Position numbers and translations under genes: made by a program
Assembly (NCBI RefSeq): GCF_000152785.1
Contig: NZ_CH672414.1
Coordinates: 2,917,350 to 2,981,349 of the forward strand
Length of the DNA: 64,000 bases
Direction: 5' to 3'
From: Yoonia vestfoldensis SKA53
GTDB lineage: Bacteria > Pseudomonadota > Alphaproteobacteria > Rhodobacterales > Rhodobacteraceae
Part shown: one piece after another, positions 46,723-56,340 of the stretch
Layout: each line of letters begins with the position of its first letter
How positions within the stretch are numbered: position 1 is the stretch's first letter
Notes under the pieces: generated by a model
The model's input: only the letters and a program-made list of their open reading frames with translations
Told to the model about the DNA's origin: nothing
Database searches by the model: none

Positions 46723-47562
46723 GTGTTCTTACGCTTGCCAGCCGCAATCGTGCGGGCAATCCTTGTGATAATGCTGGTCGTCATGCCATCGGCGTTGCTT
46801 GTCGGCAGCGGCAATGACACGACACAGGTTGTTGTGCTGGTGGCGATTTTTGCTGCCCTGTTCACCTTGGTCGAATACAGCGCGGCCAGCCCCAGCCTTG
46901 TAGAATTCCGCGATGCGCCGCCGTTCAACCGGACGCGGTTTTCGGCACTGTTTGGCATGGTTTTTTGCCTGTCGATGATCTTTCGTGGTTATGACAACCC
47001 GTCCCGGCTGACCGCCTTGTTGCAGACCACAGGCGAGGCGATCGGCAAGGCGATTGATTTTCCTTATTCGCCGGTCCGGCTGATGGTGCAGATGATGCCT
47101 GCGGGCACCGATCTCGCGCTTTTGGACCGGATCCGCGATGCGGCGGGGCTGAGTTATCTGATCGCGCTCTTTTCGATCGTCTGGTTTATCGTGCTGTTGC
47201 GGCTGCACCGCTGGCCACGGCGGGGCGGGGCGTTCAATGTCTGGGTCAATCTGCCGACCTTCGACCCCACGGCGGGCGGCGATGTGGTGCTGCGCCTGCA
47301 ACGGGACGGGCGCATTAATATCTTGTTAGGGTTTGTGCTGCCATTCTTGGCGCCGGCGGTGGTCAAGCTGGTGGCGGTCTTTGCCGCACCGATCAATCTG
47401 GACAATCCGCATACCTTGATTTGGACGGTGGCGGCATGGGCGTTTCTGCCTGCAAGTATCCTGATGCGGGGTGTCGCGCTGACACGGGTCGCCGACATGA
47501 TCCAGATGCAGCGCGAAAGACTGCGCAACCGCGCCACAGCCGCGGCGCTGGCTGGGTATTGA
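46723..47562 (+). CDS. Polytopic membrane protein of unknown function
   Basis: 279 aa with about six hydrophobic segments: AAIVRAILVIMLVVMPSALLV, VVVLVAIFAALFTLVEYSA, SALFGMVFCLSMIF, YLIALFSIVWFIVLL, ILLGFVLPFLAPAVVKLVAVF and WTVAAWAFLPASILM. I do not recognise a family. GTG at 46723 has GGAG 8 bases upstream and begins just before the first helix; ATG at 46681 is in frame but has no ribosome site. It overlaps the next gene by 4 bases. The 254-base gap upstream contains the leuD terminator and nested short inverted repeats (46541-46597). Confidence 0.75.
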   Translation: MFLRLPAAIVRAILVIMLVVMPSALLVGSGNDTTQVVVLVAIFAALFTLVEYSAASPSLVEFRDAPPFNRTRFSALFGMVFCLSMIFRGYDNPSRLTALLQTTGEAIGKAIDFPYSPVRLMVQMMPAGTDLALLDRIRDAAGLSYLIALFSIVWFIVLLRLHRWPRRGGAFNVWVNLPTFDPTAGGDVVLRLQRDGRINILLGFVLPFLAPAVVKLVAVFAAPINLDNPHTLIWTVAAWAFLPASILMRGVALTRVADMIQMQRERLRNRATAAALAGY

Positions 47563-48542
47563 TCCTGTGGCTTTGGCCCTTGGCCACCGCCGCCGATGTC
47601 CTCCGGATTGCCACCTATGCGGCGCCGCTGACCCGTGATGGGCCGGGATTATTGCTGCGTGACATCCTGCGCGGCGATGATCCGCAGGTCACGGCCCATG
47701 CCGCCATCATCGCGCAGGCCGATCCCGATCTGCTGGTGCTGACGGATTTCGATTATGACCTCGATTCCATCGCGCTGCGGGCTTTTGCGGCGCTGTTCGA
47801 TCCGCCCTATCCCTATCTGTTCGCCGCGCGGCCCAATACCGGCATGCCAACGGGGCAGGATATCGACCGCAACGGCCGCTTGGGTGAACCGCGTGACGCC
47901 CAAGGGTACGGGCTGTTCAACGGGCAAGGGGGCATGGCGATCCTGTCGCGCCTGCCGATCGACGCAGGCGGTGTCACCGATCTGTCCGCGCTGTTGTGGC
48001 GCGACCTGCCGGGGGCGGATCTGCCGGTGCTGGATGGCGGGCCATTCTTTGCGCCGGCGGTGCTGGATGTGCTGCGGCTGTCCACCACCGGCCATTGGAT
48101 CGTGCCGGTGCTGCCGCCCGATGCCCCGCCTTTCGCGATCATGGCCTATGCGGCCAGCCCGCCCGCCTTTGATGGGCCAGAACGGCGTAACATCCGGCGT
48201 AACCGCGATGAACTGCGCCTGTGGGAACAGGTGCTGGCGGGGCATTTTGGACCGGTGCCGGATGATTTCGTGATCACCGGCAATACCAATCTGGACCCGC
48301 AGCGCGGCAAAGGCGACAGGGCCGCGATGGCCGCATTTCTGGCGCATCCTTTGGTGCAAGACCCTTTGGCGGGACAGCCCACCGCCGATTGGCGCGCTAT
48401 CGGGCTGGGCAAGCTGCGCGTCAGCTATGTGGTGCCGTCGCGGGGCTGGCAGGTTGTGGATGCGCGGGTGGTCTGGCCCGTGCCTGATGGCGATCCTGCC
48501 TTTGGCGCGCATCATCTTGTCTGGGTCGATCTGGCCCGTTAG
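47559..48542 (+). CDS. Endonuclease/exonuclease/phosphatase-fold exported protein, atypical motif
   Basis: 327 aa. A likely signal peptide ([12 protein letters not shown]) precedes an EEP-like fold: [62 protein letters not shown] and [11 protein letters not shown] at the end. The usual GDxN catalytic motif reads GNTN here, with Asn for Asp. The likely start is TTG at 47559, overlapping the previous stop (TTGA); the longer open frame upstream is out of phase with the preceding real gene. It may bind or cleave phosphodiesters; activity is in doubt. Confidence 0.78.
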   Translation: MILWLWPLATAADVLRIATYAAPLTRDGPGLLLRDILRGDDPQVTAHAAIIAQADPDLLVLTDFDYDLDSIALRAFAALFDPPYPYLFAARPNTGMPTGQDIDRNGRLGEPRDAQGYGLFNGQGGMAILSRLPIDAGGVTDLSALLWRDLPGADLPVLDGGPFFAPAVLDVLRLSTTGHWIVPVLPPDAPPFAIMAYAASPPAFDGPERRNIRRNRDELRLWEQVLAGHFGPVPDDFVITGNTNLDPQRGKGDRAAMAAFLAHPLVQDPLAGQPTADWRAIGLGKLRVSYVVPSRGWQVVDARVVWPVPDGDPAFGAHHLVWVDLAR

Positions 48543-48615
48543 GCCCTCTGGTATCTTGAACCTTTTCGCCGCGCGCGTTACGCCAAGGCAACATTTTTTT
48601 GCAAGGAAATTCCCC

Positions 48616-49719
48616 ATGGCCAACCCTTCCCTTCTGATCCTCGCCGGTGACGGCATCGGCCCCGAGGTCATGAACGAGGTCAAGCGCATCATCGACTGGT
48701 TCGGTGCAAAGCGCGATCTGGCCTTTGACGTGTCCGAGGATCTGGTTGGCGGTGCCGCCTATGACAAACACGGTGTGCCGCTGCACGATGACACGATGGC
48801 AAAGGCGCAGTCGGTTGATGCGGTGCTGCTGGGGGCTGTGGGTGGCCCAGCCTATGACAACCTTGATTTCAGCGTCAAACCTGAACGCGGCCTGTTGCGC
48901 CTGCGCAAGGAAATGGACTTGTTCGCAAACCTGCGCCCAGCACAATGTTTCGATGCGCTGGCGGATTTTTCGTCGCTGAAAAAGGATATCGTGGCGGGTC
49001 TCGACATCATGATCGTGCGCGAATTGACATCGGGCGTCTATTTCGGTGAACCGCGCGGCATCCATATGGAAGACAACATGCGCGTGGGCATCAACACCCA
49101 GCGCTATACCGAAGCCGAAATCGAACGCGGCGCGCGCGCGGCGTTCGAGCTGGCGATGAAGCGCAACAAAAAGCTGTGTTCGATGGAAAAAGCCAATGTG
49201 ATGGAAAGCGGCATCCTGTGGCGCGATGTCGTGACCGAAGTCCACCGCGATTATCCCGAAGTGGCGCTGTCGCACATGTATGCCGACAATGGCGCGATGC
49301 AGCTGGTGCGCGCACCAAAGCAATTCGATGTGATTTATACCGACAACCTGTTCGGTGACATCCTGTCGGACTGCGCCGCGATGCTGACCGGCAGTTTGGG
49401 CATGTTGCCTTCGGCCTCGCTGGGTTTGCCGATGGCCAATGGCCGGCCAAAGGCGATGTATGAACCGGTCCATGGGTCGGCCCCTGATATCGCGGGTCAG
49501 GGCAAGGCGAACCCGATTGCCTGCATCCTGTCGTTCGCGATGGCGCTGCGCTACTCGTTCGACCAAGGCGCCGAGGCTGACCGGCTGGAAGCCGCCATCG
49601 AAACGGTGCTGGCGGATGGCGCACGCACAGCCGACCTGATGGGCCCCGAAGGCGGCGTGCCTTTGTCCACCACGCAAATGGGTGACGCGATCCTGACCGC
49701 GCTCGACGCGAGCCTGTGA
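48616..49719 (+). CDS. leuB: 3-isopropylmalate dehydrogenase
   Basis: 367 aa. [20 protein letters not shown] at the N-terminus, [14 protein letters not shown] in the middle and [21 protein letters not shown] near the C-terminus are LeuB signatures. It oxidises and decarboxylates 3-isopropylmalate with NAD. AAGGAAA precedes the ATG. It is separated from leuCD by two unrelated genes. Confidence 0.98.
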   Translation: MANPSLLILAGDGIGPEVMNEVKRIIDWFGAKRDLAFDVSEDLVGGAAYDKHGVPLHDDTMAKAQSVDAVLLGAVGGPAYDNLDFSVKPERGLLRLRKEMDLFANLRPAQCFDALADFSSLKKDIVAGLDIMIVRELTSGVYFGEPRGIHMEDNMRVGINTQRYTEAEIERGARAAFELAMKRNKKLCSMEKANVMESGILWRDVVTEVHRDYPEVALSHMYADNGAMQLVRAPKQFDVIYTDNLFGDILSDCAAMLTGSLGMLPSASLGLPMANGRPKAMYEPVHGSAPDIAGQGKANPIACILSFAMALRYSFDQGAEADRLEAAIETVLADGARTADLMGPEGGVPLSTTQMGDAILTALDASL

Positions 49720-50696
49720 TGACCCCGAACGCCAAAGGTGCGCTGATCGCGCTTGCCGCCTTTGGCGTTTTCGCCACGCATGACGTGGTGGTGAAAATCC
49801 TTGGTGGGATCTATTCGCCGGTGCAGATCGTCTTCTTTTCGGTGTTGCTCAGCTTTCCGCTGGCGACCATGATGCTGATGCGCGACAGTAAACCCGGCAC
49901 GCTGGTCCCCACCCATCCGTGGTGGATGCTGACGCGCGCGGTGGCGACGGTGATCACCGGTTTCACGGCCTTTTATGCCTTTTCGGTGCTGCCATTGGCA
50001 CAGGTCTATACGATTCTGTTCGCCTCGCCCTTGTTGATCACGGTGCTGGCGATTCCGGTCTTGGGCGAAACTGTCCGTATCCGGCGCTGGGCGGCGGTGA
50101 TCGTGGGGCTGATCGGCGTGCTGGTCGTGCTGCGCCCCGGATCGACCGAATTATCGCTGGGCCATCTGGCGGCCTTGATGGCGGCGATTGGCGGGTCGAT
50201 TGCATCAATCATCGTGCGCAAGATCGGGTCAGAGGAACGGCCCGTGGTCATGCTGCTCTATCCGATGGCATTGAACTTTGTGGTGATGGCGGCGGCCTTG
50301 CCATTCGTTTATGAACCAATGCCGATCGACCATCTTGGTATGTTGGGGATCATCGCGGTTTTTGCATGGATTGCCAGCCGGATGATCATTTCGGCCTATC
50401 AGGCGGGCGAGGCGGCGATCATCGCACCGATGCAATACAGCCAGATCATCTGGGCTAGCGTTTTCGGCTTTGTTTTCTTTGACGAAATGATTGATCTGAA
50501 CACCGCTATCGGTGCCAGTATCATTATCGCAAGCGGCCTTTATATCGTCCTGCGCGAAAGCCGCAGTGGGGCATCTGAAAACACGCCTGTTCTGCGCACG
50601 CGGTCACGCTCGGAAACAGGTATCATTCCGCGGATCAGCATTTTGGTGCGTATCTCTGGCAAGACCTTGCCGGGGCAGCAAAAAGCCCCCGACTAA
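49719..50696 (+). CDS. EamA/DMT-superfamily transporter
   Basis: 325 aa with ten predicted helices in two EamA repeats (e.g. ALIALAAFGVFATHDVVVKIL; LAQVYTILFASPLLITVLAIPVLGE; APMQYSQIIWASVFGFVFFDE). Drug/metabolite transporters export amino acids or other small metabolites. It overlaps leuB by one base (TGATG), so it is cotranscribed; export of a branched-chain or related compound is a guess. The C-terminal tail of about 45 residues is polar and unusual in length. Confidence 0.88.
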   Translation: MTPNAKGALIALAAFGVFATHDVVVKILGGIYSPVQIVFFSVLLSFPLATMMLMRDSKPGTLVPTHPWWMLTRAVATVITGFTAFYAFSVLPLAQVYTILFASPLLITVLAIPVLGETVRIRRWAAVIVGLIGVLVVLRPGSTELSLGHLAALMAAIGGSIASIIVRKIGSEERPVVMLLYPMALNFVVMAAALPFVYEPMPIDHLGMLGIIAVFAWIASRMIISAYQAGEAAIIAPMQYSQIIWASVFGFVFFDEMIDLNTAIGASIIIASGLYIVLRESRSGASENTPVLRTRSRSETGIIPRISILVRISGKTLPGQQKAPD

Positions 50697-50699
50697 GGG

Positions 50700-51509
50700 T
50701 CAGAAATTCGCCTTGACGCCCGGTAGGTCCAGCGCCTTGATCAGGTCGCGCAATTCCTGCCGTGCCGCCACGTTCGAGATGTTCATGCTTTTCACCCCGA
50801 TATCGCGCAGGTCCAGCAGGGTCAGGCCGCGCGGAAACAATTCGCGGAAAATCACCCGTTCGTTGAAACCGGGGGCAGTGCGAAACCCGATGCGGCGGGC
50901 CAACTTGTTGATCACGCGCTGCATCTTTTCCTTGTTGACCATCGCTTGCGCGCCCATCCGGTTACGCACGACCACCCAGTCAATTGGTTTCAGCCCCGCC
51001 TGCGCGCGCAATTGTCGTGCGCTCCAGACCATTTCCGAATAGATTGACGGGCCGGTGATTTCCTCGCCCTCGCCGTCAACATGGGCCAGCAGGTCGAAAT
51101 CGACGAAACTGTCGTTCAGTGGCGTGATCAGAGTATCGGCAAGGCTATGCGCGACCTGGCTGAGCCGGGTGTGCGAGCCGGGACAGTCGATCAGGATGAA
51201 ATCGCAATCCTCTTCCAGCCGGGCGACCGCCATCGACAGGCGATGGTCGAATGCGTTTTCGCCCGGGTTCAGGCCGTTCTCGTCGATGTCGGGCAGGTCG
51301 TAATAAACGGGTGTCGCCAGATCGAGGCCGGATTTCGCCATAAATGCTGTCCGATTGGTCAGGTACCGCGCCAAGGTGCGTTGCCGCAGGTCCAGATCCA
51401 GCACGCCGACCTTGTGGCCCTGGCGCGCAAGAGCAGTCGCCACATGCATGGATACCGTGGACTTTCCTGCGCCGCCCTTTTCGTTGCCGATAACGATGAT
51501 ATGCGCCAC
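50700..51509 (-). CDS. mipZ: Division-plane positioning ATPase MipZ (ParA family)
   Basis: 269 aa. The deviant Walker A NEKGGAGKSTVSMHVATAL, DLDLRQRTLARYLTNR and FILIDCPGSHTRLSQ with NDSFVDFDLLA match MipZ, which forms gradients from the poles and blocks FtsZ assembly away from midcell in alphaproteobacteria. It converges with the EamA gene, 3 bases between stops. Confidence 0.93.
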   Translation of the reverse strand: MAHIIVIGNEKGGAGKSTVSMHVATALARQGHKVGVLDLDLRQRTLARYLTNRTAFMAKSGLDLATPVYYDLPDIDENGLNPGENAFDHRLSMAVARLEEDCDFILIDCPGSHTRLSQVAHSLADTLITPLNDSFVDFDLLAHVDGEGEEITGPSIYSEMVWSARQLRAQAGLKPIDWVVVRNRMGAQAMVNKEKMQRVINKLARRIGFRTAPGFNERVIFRELFPRGLTLLDLRDIGVKSMNISNVAARQELRDLIKALDLPGVKANF

Positions 51510-51904
51510 GCCGGACTCCTGTACTGGCTACTCTGGCGCGACTATATGATGTGGCAGTGCCAAGGAAAAGCGCAGCATCGCGTATTTGCGTGGTTTTTGT
51601 CATCTGTGGTTTTGCCCCCATGGCCACAGCACCTGACGCCCCGCTTGACAACAGGCGCGCAACCGATCATGTGCAGGTCAACCGATGCAAGCTGCCGCGT
51701 GAGCAGAGCGGGATCAAACCCGCAAGGCATCCGTTGATTTTCAGGTTCCCAGATCACGCAGGGGTCCCGCGCCACATCGGCGCCCGGACAATGCGGTTCA
51801 GGCAGTCAGCATTTGGCGCAACTTCTGCTTTTGACCTTTGGGGCTCGCCCATGGGTCGTACCCATATGCGCGGGCCGCAGGTCCGCTGAAAACACAGGAT
51901 ATCC
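51510..51904. other. 395-base gap between divergent mipZ and the DEAD-box helicase gene
   Basis: No convincing gene is seen; a 112-codon plus-strand frame (51551-51889) has no recognisable domain and no ribosome site. Close to the helicase start are two stacked hairpins: ATGGGT-CGT-ACCCAT (51851-51865) and 51870-51876 with 51880-51886 (one G-T pair). These may be part of a long 5' leader, which is usual for cold-induced RNA helicase genes; that is an inference. Confidence 0.5.
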
Positions 51905-53248
51905 ATGATGGATTTTGACATGCTGGGCCTTGCGCCCCGATTGATTGCCGTTCTGAAAGAACAAGGCATCACCGATCCCACCCCGATCCAGACGCAGGCG
52001 ATCCCGCATGCGATGAATGGTCGTGACGTGATGGGGCTAGCCCAAACCGGCACGGGTAAGACCGCGGCCTTTGGCCTGCCGATGATCCACGCGCTGATGA
52101 AGGCGGGTGTGAAACCAAACCCCAAGGCCGTGCGGGGGCTGGTGCTGGCACCGACACGCGAATTGGCCAAACAGATTGCTGACAACCTGACCGCCTATAC
52201 CAAGGGCAGCCATCTGAAGGTCGCACTGGTCGTTGGCGGCGCAGGCATCACCGCCCAGACAAAGCGTCTGGCGGGTGGTGTCGACCTTTTGGTTGCAACC
52301 CCGGGCCGGTTGATCGACCTGCTCGATCGTCGCGCTGTGCGGCTTGATGAAACCGTCTATCTGGTGCTGGACGAGGCCGACCAGATGCTGGACATGGGGT
52401 TCATCCATGCCCTGCGCCGGATCGCCCCGCTGTTGGCCAAGGATCGTCAGACCATGATGTTCTCGGCCACCATGCCGAAACTGATGTCGGAACTGGCAGA
52501 TGCATTTTTGACCGATGCGGTGCGTGTGCAGGTCAACCCCCCCGGTCAGGCTGTCAAGAAGATCGCGCAATCGGTCCATTTTGTGGCGCAGGCCGCGAAA
52601 ACCGATTTGCTGGTCGATCTGTTGGACAAACACCGCGACGAGCTGGCGCTGGTTTTTGGCCGCACCAAGCATGGCTGTGAAAAGCTTTATAAAACGCTGG
52701 AGGCCAAGGGTTTTGCTGCGGCGTCCATCCATGGCAACAAATCCCAAGGTCAGCGCGAACGTGCGATCGAGGCGTTCAAGGCCGGCAAGGTCCGTGTGCT
52801 GGTGGCGACCGATGTTGCCGCCCGTGGCATCGACATTCCGGGTGTGCGCCATGTCTACAATTACGACTTGCCCAATGTGGCGGAAAACTATGTCCACCGG
52901 ATTGGTCGCACCGCGCGGGCCGGTGCTGACGGGTCAGCCATCGCGCTGGTCGCCCCGGACGAAATGATTGAACTGCAGGATATCGAAAAAGCGATGAAGG
53001 AAACCATCCCCGTCGCATCGGGCCGTCCATGGGAAATCATGCCCGGCCAGAAAAAGCGCCCCAATGGCGGCGGTGCCGGTGGCGGGCGTCGTGGCGGCGG
53101 TGGCGGTGCTGGTGGTGGTGGCGGGAACCGTTCTGCCGCGCCGCGTGCCGGTGGCAAGCCCGGTGGCTTTGCCGGCAAGCCCCAGGGTGGTCGCAAACCA
53201 GGTGCTGGTGGTGGCGCTGGCCGGTCGCGCGGGCGGTCTGCCGCGTAA
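51905..53248 (+). CDS. DEAD-box RNA helicase, RhlE-like
   Basis: 447 aa. Motifs in order: GITDPTPIQTQAIP (Q), AQTGTGKTAAF (I), PTRELAKQ (Ia), ATPGRLIDLL (Ib), VLDEAD (II), FSATMP (III), VATDVAARGIDIP (V) and HRIGRTARAG (VI). The C-terminal 65 residues are low-complexity Gly/Arg-rich (GGGRRGGGGGAGGGGG and similar), an RNA-binding tail. It unwinds RNA in ribosome assembly, decay or cold adaptation. AGGA lies 6 bases upstream; an ATG at 51908 is equally possible. Confidence 0.94.
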   Translation: MMDFDMLGLAPRLIAVLKEQGITDPTPIQTQAIPHAMNGRDVMGLAQTGTGKTAAFGLPMIHALMKAGVKPNPKAVRGLVLAPTRELAKQIADNLTAYTKGSHLKVALVVGGAGITAQTKRLAGGVDLLVATPGRLIDLLDRRAVRLDETVYLVLDEADQMLDMGFIHALRRIAPLLAKDRQTMMFSATMPKLMSELADAFLTDAVRVQVNPPGQAVKKIAQSVHFVAQAAKTDLLVDLLDKHRDELALVFGRTKHGCEKLYKTLEAKGFAAASIHGNKSQGQRERAIEAFKAGKVRVLVATDVAARGIDIPGVRHVYNYDLPNVAENYVHRIGRTARAGADGSAIALVAPDEMIELQDIEKAMKETIPVASGRPWEIMPGQKKRPNGGGAGGGRRGGGGGAGGGGGNRSAAPRAGGKPGGFAGKPQGGRKPGAGGGAGRSRGRSAA

Positions 53249-53535
53249 GTTGCCTCAGGCCTGCGGCCTGCCACGATTGCGCGGGGCGCAGGCCAATATC
53301 GTTACCGTCCCGCCTGATCATAGGCCATGGGGCGGGTGCTCTGATCATGCCTTGGTGCATTGGCACGGCCAGGGCGGTCTGGATAAGTCCGGCAGGGCAG
53401 CTGAGATACTGGTTCTGCCGCCAGATCAGATGGTGCCTGATCCGGCTATGGCGCAGCAGCGGTTCCACCCAAGCACGCGCTGATCTGGACTGTTCGGGGC
53501 TGGCCGCGATCACTTGCCATACACCAACCGGGCCG
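53249..53535. other. 287-base gap between helicase and chemoreceptor genes
   Basis: The two genes converge here. Open frames cross on both strands, the longest minus-strand frame being 53037-53546, but none has a family-like pattern or ribosome site. A GC repeat, CAGGCCTGCGGCCTG (53265-53279), follows the helicase stop and may act in termination. It could contain decayed coding sequence. Confidence 0.4.
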
Positions 53536-55338
53536 TCAGGCTGCACGTACCGCGCCTGACTGCTGCCGCGGTGTGTGGAACTGGCGCAAAGTGGCCGACA
53601 GGCGTTGCGCCTCGTCGCTAAGAGTGCTGCTGGCGGCGTTTGCTTCTTCGCCCAGAGCAGCGTTTTCCTGCGTCATATGATCCAGCTGCTGGACACCAAT
53701 ACTGACTTCGGATTGACCAAGCGCCTGATCCTTGACCGATGCGGCAATGGCCTGGATTGTCACGCCCATCTGTTCGACCTGCGCCAGCACCTGGCTCAGG
53801 GCGGTGCCGGTGTTCTGGACCAGGACCGTGCCTTCGCTGATCTTGGTCCGGCTGGCGGTGATCAGGGTCCGGATTTCGCGGGCCGATTGCGTGGCGCGCA
53901 TCGACAAGGCCCGCACTTCTGACGCGACAACCGCAAAGCCGCGGCCTGCATCACCCGCGCGGGCAGCCTCAACCCCAGCGTTGAGGGCCAGAAGGTTGGT
54001 TTGAAAGGCGATGTCTTCGATGACTGAAATGATCTGGTTGATCTGGCCGGACGATTCTTCGATTTCCTGAATGGCTTGCGTTGCTTCATCCAGAACCTGA
54101 CGGCTTTGGTTGGACAGGCTCAGGCTGCGCTTGGCCATCTCGTCCGCTTCGGCTGCTTTGGCTGCGATTGCTTTGCCGCTCTCGCTCAGATTTTGCAATG
54201 TCGCCGATGATTCCGCCAGCGTCGCCGCCTGTGTTTCGACCCGTCGCGCCAGCGAATCCGACATCGACGCAATCCCGGTGCTGGCGGTTGTCACTTCTTG
54301 TGCGATCTCGGTCATGTCGGACACGCTTTTGCCAAGGCTTGCGACCACCGCGTTGAAATCTTCGCGCAGCGCCTCATAGGCGGCGGGAAAAGGATCGGAA
54401 TTGGTCGAGTCGATCCTATGTGTCAGGTCCAGTCGGGCCAGATGGGCCAGACCCGTGCGCAGCAGGCCCATGACCTTTGTCTGTTGTTCATGCGCTTGCC
54501 GGCTTGCGTCTTCCAGCTGATGGTTGCGTTGCAGGCCGACCTTGAAATCGGTTACACGGCGGGCAATTTCGCCGATTTCATCCTTCTTTCCGGTATGGGG
54601 TACGGTCGTGTCGAGATTGCCGCTCGCGATATCAGCGATGGCATTCGATATCTGGGTAATCGGGCGCGTTATTTGCATTGCCATCAGCACAACCGTACCC
54701 AGGCCCAAGACGATCACGATCACTGACGCTACGAGCATCGTCATCAACCGGTCGAATATCGCCGCATCGATATCCGTCCGTTCGACACCCACGTAAATAA
54801 TACCGATGACATCATCGCCTGCGCCGTAAACCGGCAGATAGGCCGTGAGATAAGGCTTGCCCAGAATCTCCGCCTCACCCCGGTATGTCTGGCCTTTTAT
54901 CACCGCAGCATAGACCGGGTTGTCGCGGCCAAGGTAGGTGCCGACCGCGCGTTCACCGTCGGGTTTGATGATATTTGTGGTCATGCGACGAAAGTCGTTT
55001 TCCTCCGAATCCCACAGAAAGAATGTCGCCGTTTCACGCAACACGCGCCCGACCTGATCGATCACGTCATGCGTGTCGAATTCGGGAATTTCGGTCAAAC
55101 TGGCGCGGGTGATCTGCCCATCGGGGCCATAGGTCACCGTTAACCCGTCGAAGGTAGATTGAAAGACCGCTGCGACAATGCGCAGTGACTGGTCCTGCCG
55201 GACTTCCACAGCTGTCAGCATGGCATTCTTCGTCTGGCGTGCAGAGATTGACACCAGAACGGCGCAGACCACCAGCATGATCATCGTCATCATAATGGCA
55301 AGGCGCAGTTTCAATGAAAGAGTGACAGAACGTTTCAT
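53536..55338 (-). CDS. Methyl-accepting chemotaxis protein
   Basis: 600 aa. TM1 ([21 protein letters not shown]), a periplasmic Cache-type sensor (about 35-190; [33 protein letters not shown]), TM2 ([24 protein letters not shown]), a HAMP domain, then the signalling domain with the hairpin tip [35 protein letters not shown]. It senses a small ligand and controls CheA. No che genes are nearby. The start at 55338 has GGGGAT upstream. No C-terminal CheR-binding pentapeptide is seen. Confidence 0.95.
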   Translation of the reverse strand: MKRSVTLSLKLRLAIMMTMIMLVVCAVLVSISARQTKNAMLTAVEVRQDQSLRIVAAVFQSTFDGLTVTYGPDGQITRASLTEIPEFDTHDVIDQVGRVLRETATFFLWDSEENDFRRMTTNIIKPDGERAVGTYLGRDNPVYAAVIKGQTYRGEAEILGKPYLTAYLPVYGAGDDVIGIIYVGVERTDIDAAIFDRLMTMLVASVIVIVLGLGTVVLMAMQITRPITQISNAIADIASGNLDTTVPHTGKKDEIGEIARRVTDFKVGLQRNHQLEDASRQAHEQQTKVMGLLRTGLAHLARLDLTHRIDSTNSDPFPAAYEALREDFNAVVASLGKSVSDMTEIAQEVTTASTGIASMSDSLARRVETQAATLAESSATLQNLSESGKAIAAKAAEADEMAKRSLSLSNQSRQVLDEATQAIQEIEESSGQINQIISVIEDIAFQTNLLALNAGVEAARAGDAGRGFAVVASEVRALSMRATQSAREIRTLITASRTKISEGTVLVQNTGTALSQVLAQVEQMGVTIQAIAASVKDQALGQSEVSIGVQQLDHMTQENAALGEEANAASSTLSDEAQRLSATLRQFHTPRQQSGAVRAA

Positions 55339-55415
55339 GGTAATCCCCAGAGTGATACGACATCTGAAGTCTACAGTTGAAAAACCAACAAACACTTAAA
55401 GCGCGAGGACCAAAT

Positions 55416-55449
55416 GAAAAAGGGCCATATGCGGTTGCATATGGCCCTT
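55416..55449 (-). terminator. Rho-independent terminator downstream of rpmE
   Basis: A perfect 13-bp stem (55420-55432 with 55437-55449) with a GGTT loop (plus-strand reading) is followed on the minus strand by TTTTTCATTT. It lies 25 bases after the rpmE stop, a textbook intrinsic terminator for rplS-rpmE. Confidence 0.92.
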
Positions 55450-55473
55450 GAAACAATCGCGAAGGAAAGGTGT

Positions 55474-55695
55474 TTAGAACCCCAGACCGGCGTATTTGTT
55501 CTTGAACTTGGACACGCGGCCGCCGGCATCCATCAGGCGGGTGCCGCCACCGGTCCATGCAGGATGCACGGAAGGGTCGATTTCCAGTGACATCTGGTCA
55601 CCTTCCTTGCCCCAGGTGGATTTCATCTGCACGATCGTACCGTCAGTAAACTTGACGTTGATGACGTGGTAATCGGGGTGAATTTCTTTTTTCAT
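55474..55695 (-). CDS. rpmE: 50S ribosomal protein L31
   Basis: 73 aa. [21 protein letters not shown] and [15 protein letters not shown] identify L31. No cysteines are present, so it is the zinc-free form. It lies 10 bases after rplS on the same strand and ends before a strong terminator. A longer open frame upstream overlaps rplS and is not real. Confidence 0.97.
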   Translation of the reverse strand: MKKEIHPDYHVINVKFTDGTIVQMKSTWGKEGDQMSLEIDPSVHPAWTGGGTRLMDAGGRVSKFKNKYAGLGF

Positions 55696-55705
55696 GGAAC
55701 CCGTC

Positions 55706-56089
55706 CTATGCCTGAGCGCCGGTAGGCGCCTTGTAGTTGGTGACTTCGGCGATGCGTGCGGATTTACCGCGACGTGCGCGCAGGTAATACAGCTTGGCGC
55801 GACGGACCTTGCCGCGACGGACGACTTCGATGCTGTCGATATTGGTGGAATGCAGCGGGAACACGCGTTCCACGCCTTCGCCAAAGGAAATCTTGCGCAC
55901 GGTGAACGACCCGGCGATGCCTTTGCCGTTCTTGCGCGCGATGCAGACGCCTTCGTAGGCCTGCACACGGGTGCGTGTGCCTTCGGTCACTTTGTAACCG
56001 ACGCGGATGGTGTCACCCGCCTTGAAATCGGGGATGGTTTTCCCCAGCGCAGCGATTTGCTCCGCTTCGATCTGTGCGATCAGGTTCAT
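55706..56089 (-). CDS. rplS: 50S ribosomal protein L19
   Basis: 127 aa. [60 protein letters not shown] is typical of L19. AAGGAGCG precedes the ATG. The C-terminal tail ([13 protein letters not shown]) is slightly longer than in E. coli. It is separated from trmD by 251 bases rather than adjoining it. Confidence 0.98.
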   Translation of the reverse strand: MNLIAQIEAEQIAALGKTIPDFKAGDTIRVGYKVTEGTRTRVQAYEGVCIARKNGKGIAGSFTVRKISFGEGVERVFPLHSTNIDSIEVVRRGKVRRAKLYYLRARRGKSARIAEVTNYKAPTGAQA

Positions 56090-56340
56090 CTGAAACGCTC
56101 CTTATGATGCTTGCGGTGGTCCGCAATGTTGTTGCCATGACGAATAGCTCTGATCGTTTGTCGGGTCTGGCCGTAGCGCCCGTCAGAGATTGCGTCATCG
56201 TCTTTATTCTATCCGTCTGGTCCATCGGCAGGATTTGCCCCAACGCAAGGGCTGCCCGTGATCCGCGTGATCCATAAACGCATGGCCCGGAATCGGAACC
56301 GACCCAAGCCTGCGTCGTATAGGCCCAAGGGGGGCTGCGA
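56090..56340 (-). other. 251-base gap between trmD and rplS
   Basis: No gene recognised; a 61-codon plus-strand frame starting at 56258 mostly overlaps trmD in antisense and is unsupported. In many bacteria trmD and rplS are adjacent with little spacing, so this length leaves room for an rplS promoter and leader. A short inverted pair (GGGCTGCCCGTG region, 56247-56258) is weak. Confidence 0.4.

Noticed and set aside
53037..53546. 169-codon minus-strand frame between helicase and chemoreceptor
   Set aside because: Partly antisense to the Gly-rich helicase tail, no domain, and its start overlaps the chemoreceptor end; at most decayed sequence.
56285..56300. GGAATCGGAACCGA stretch resembling a tRNA T-arm
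   Set aside because: No acceptor stem or anticodon arm can be folded around it.
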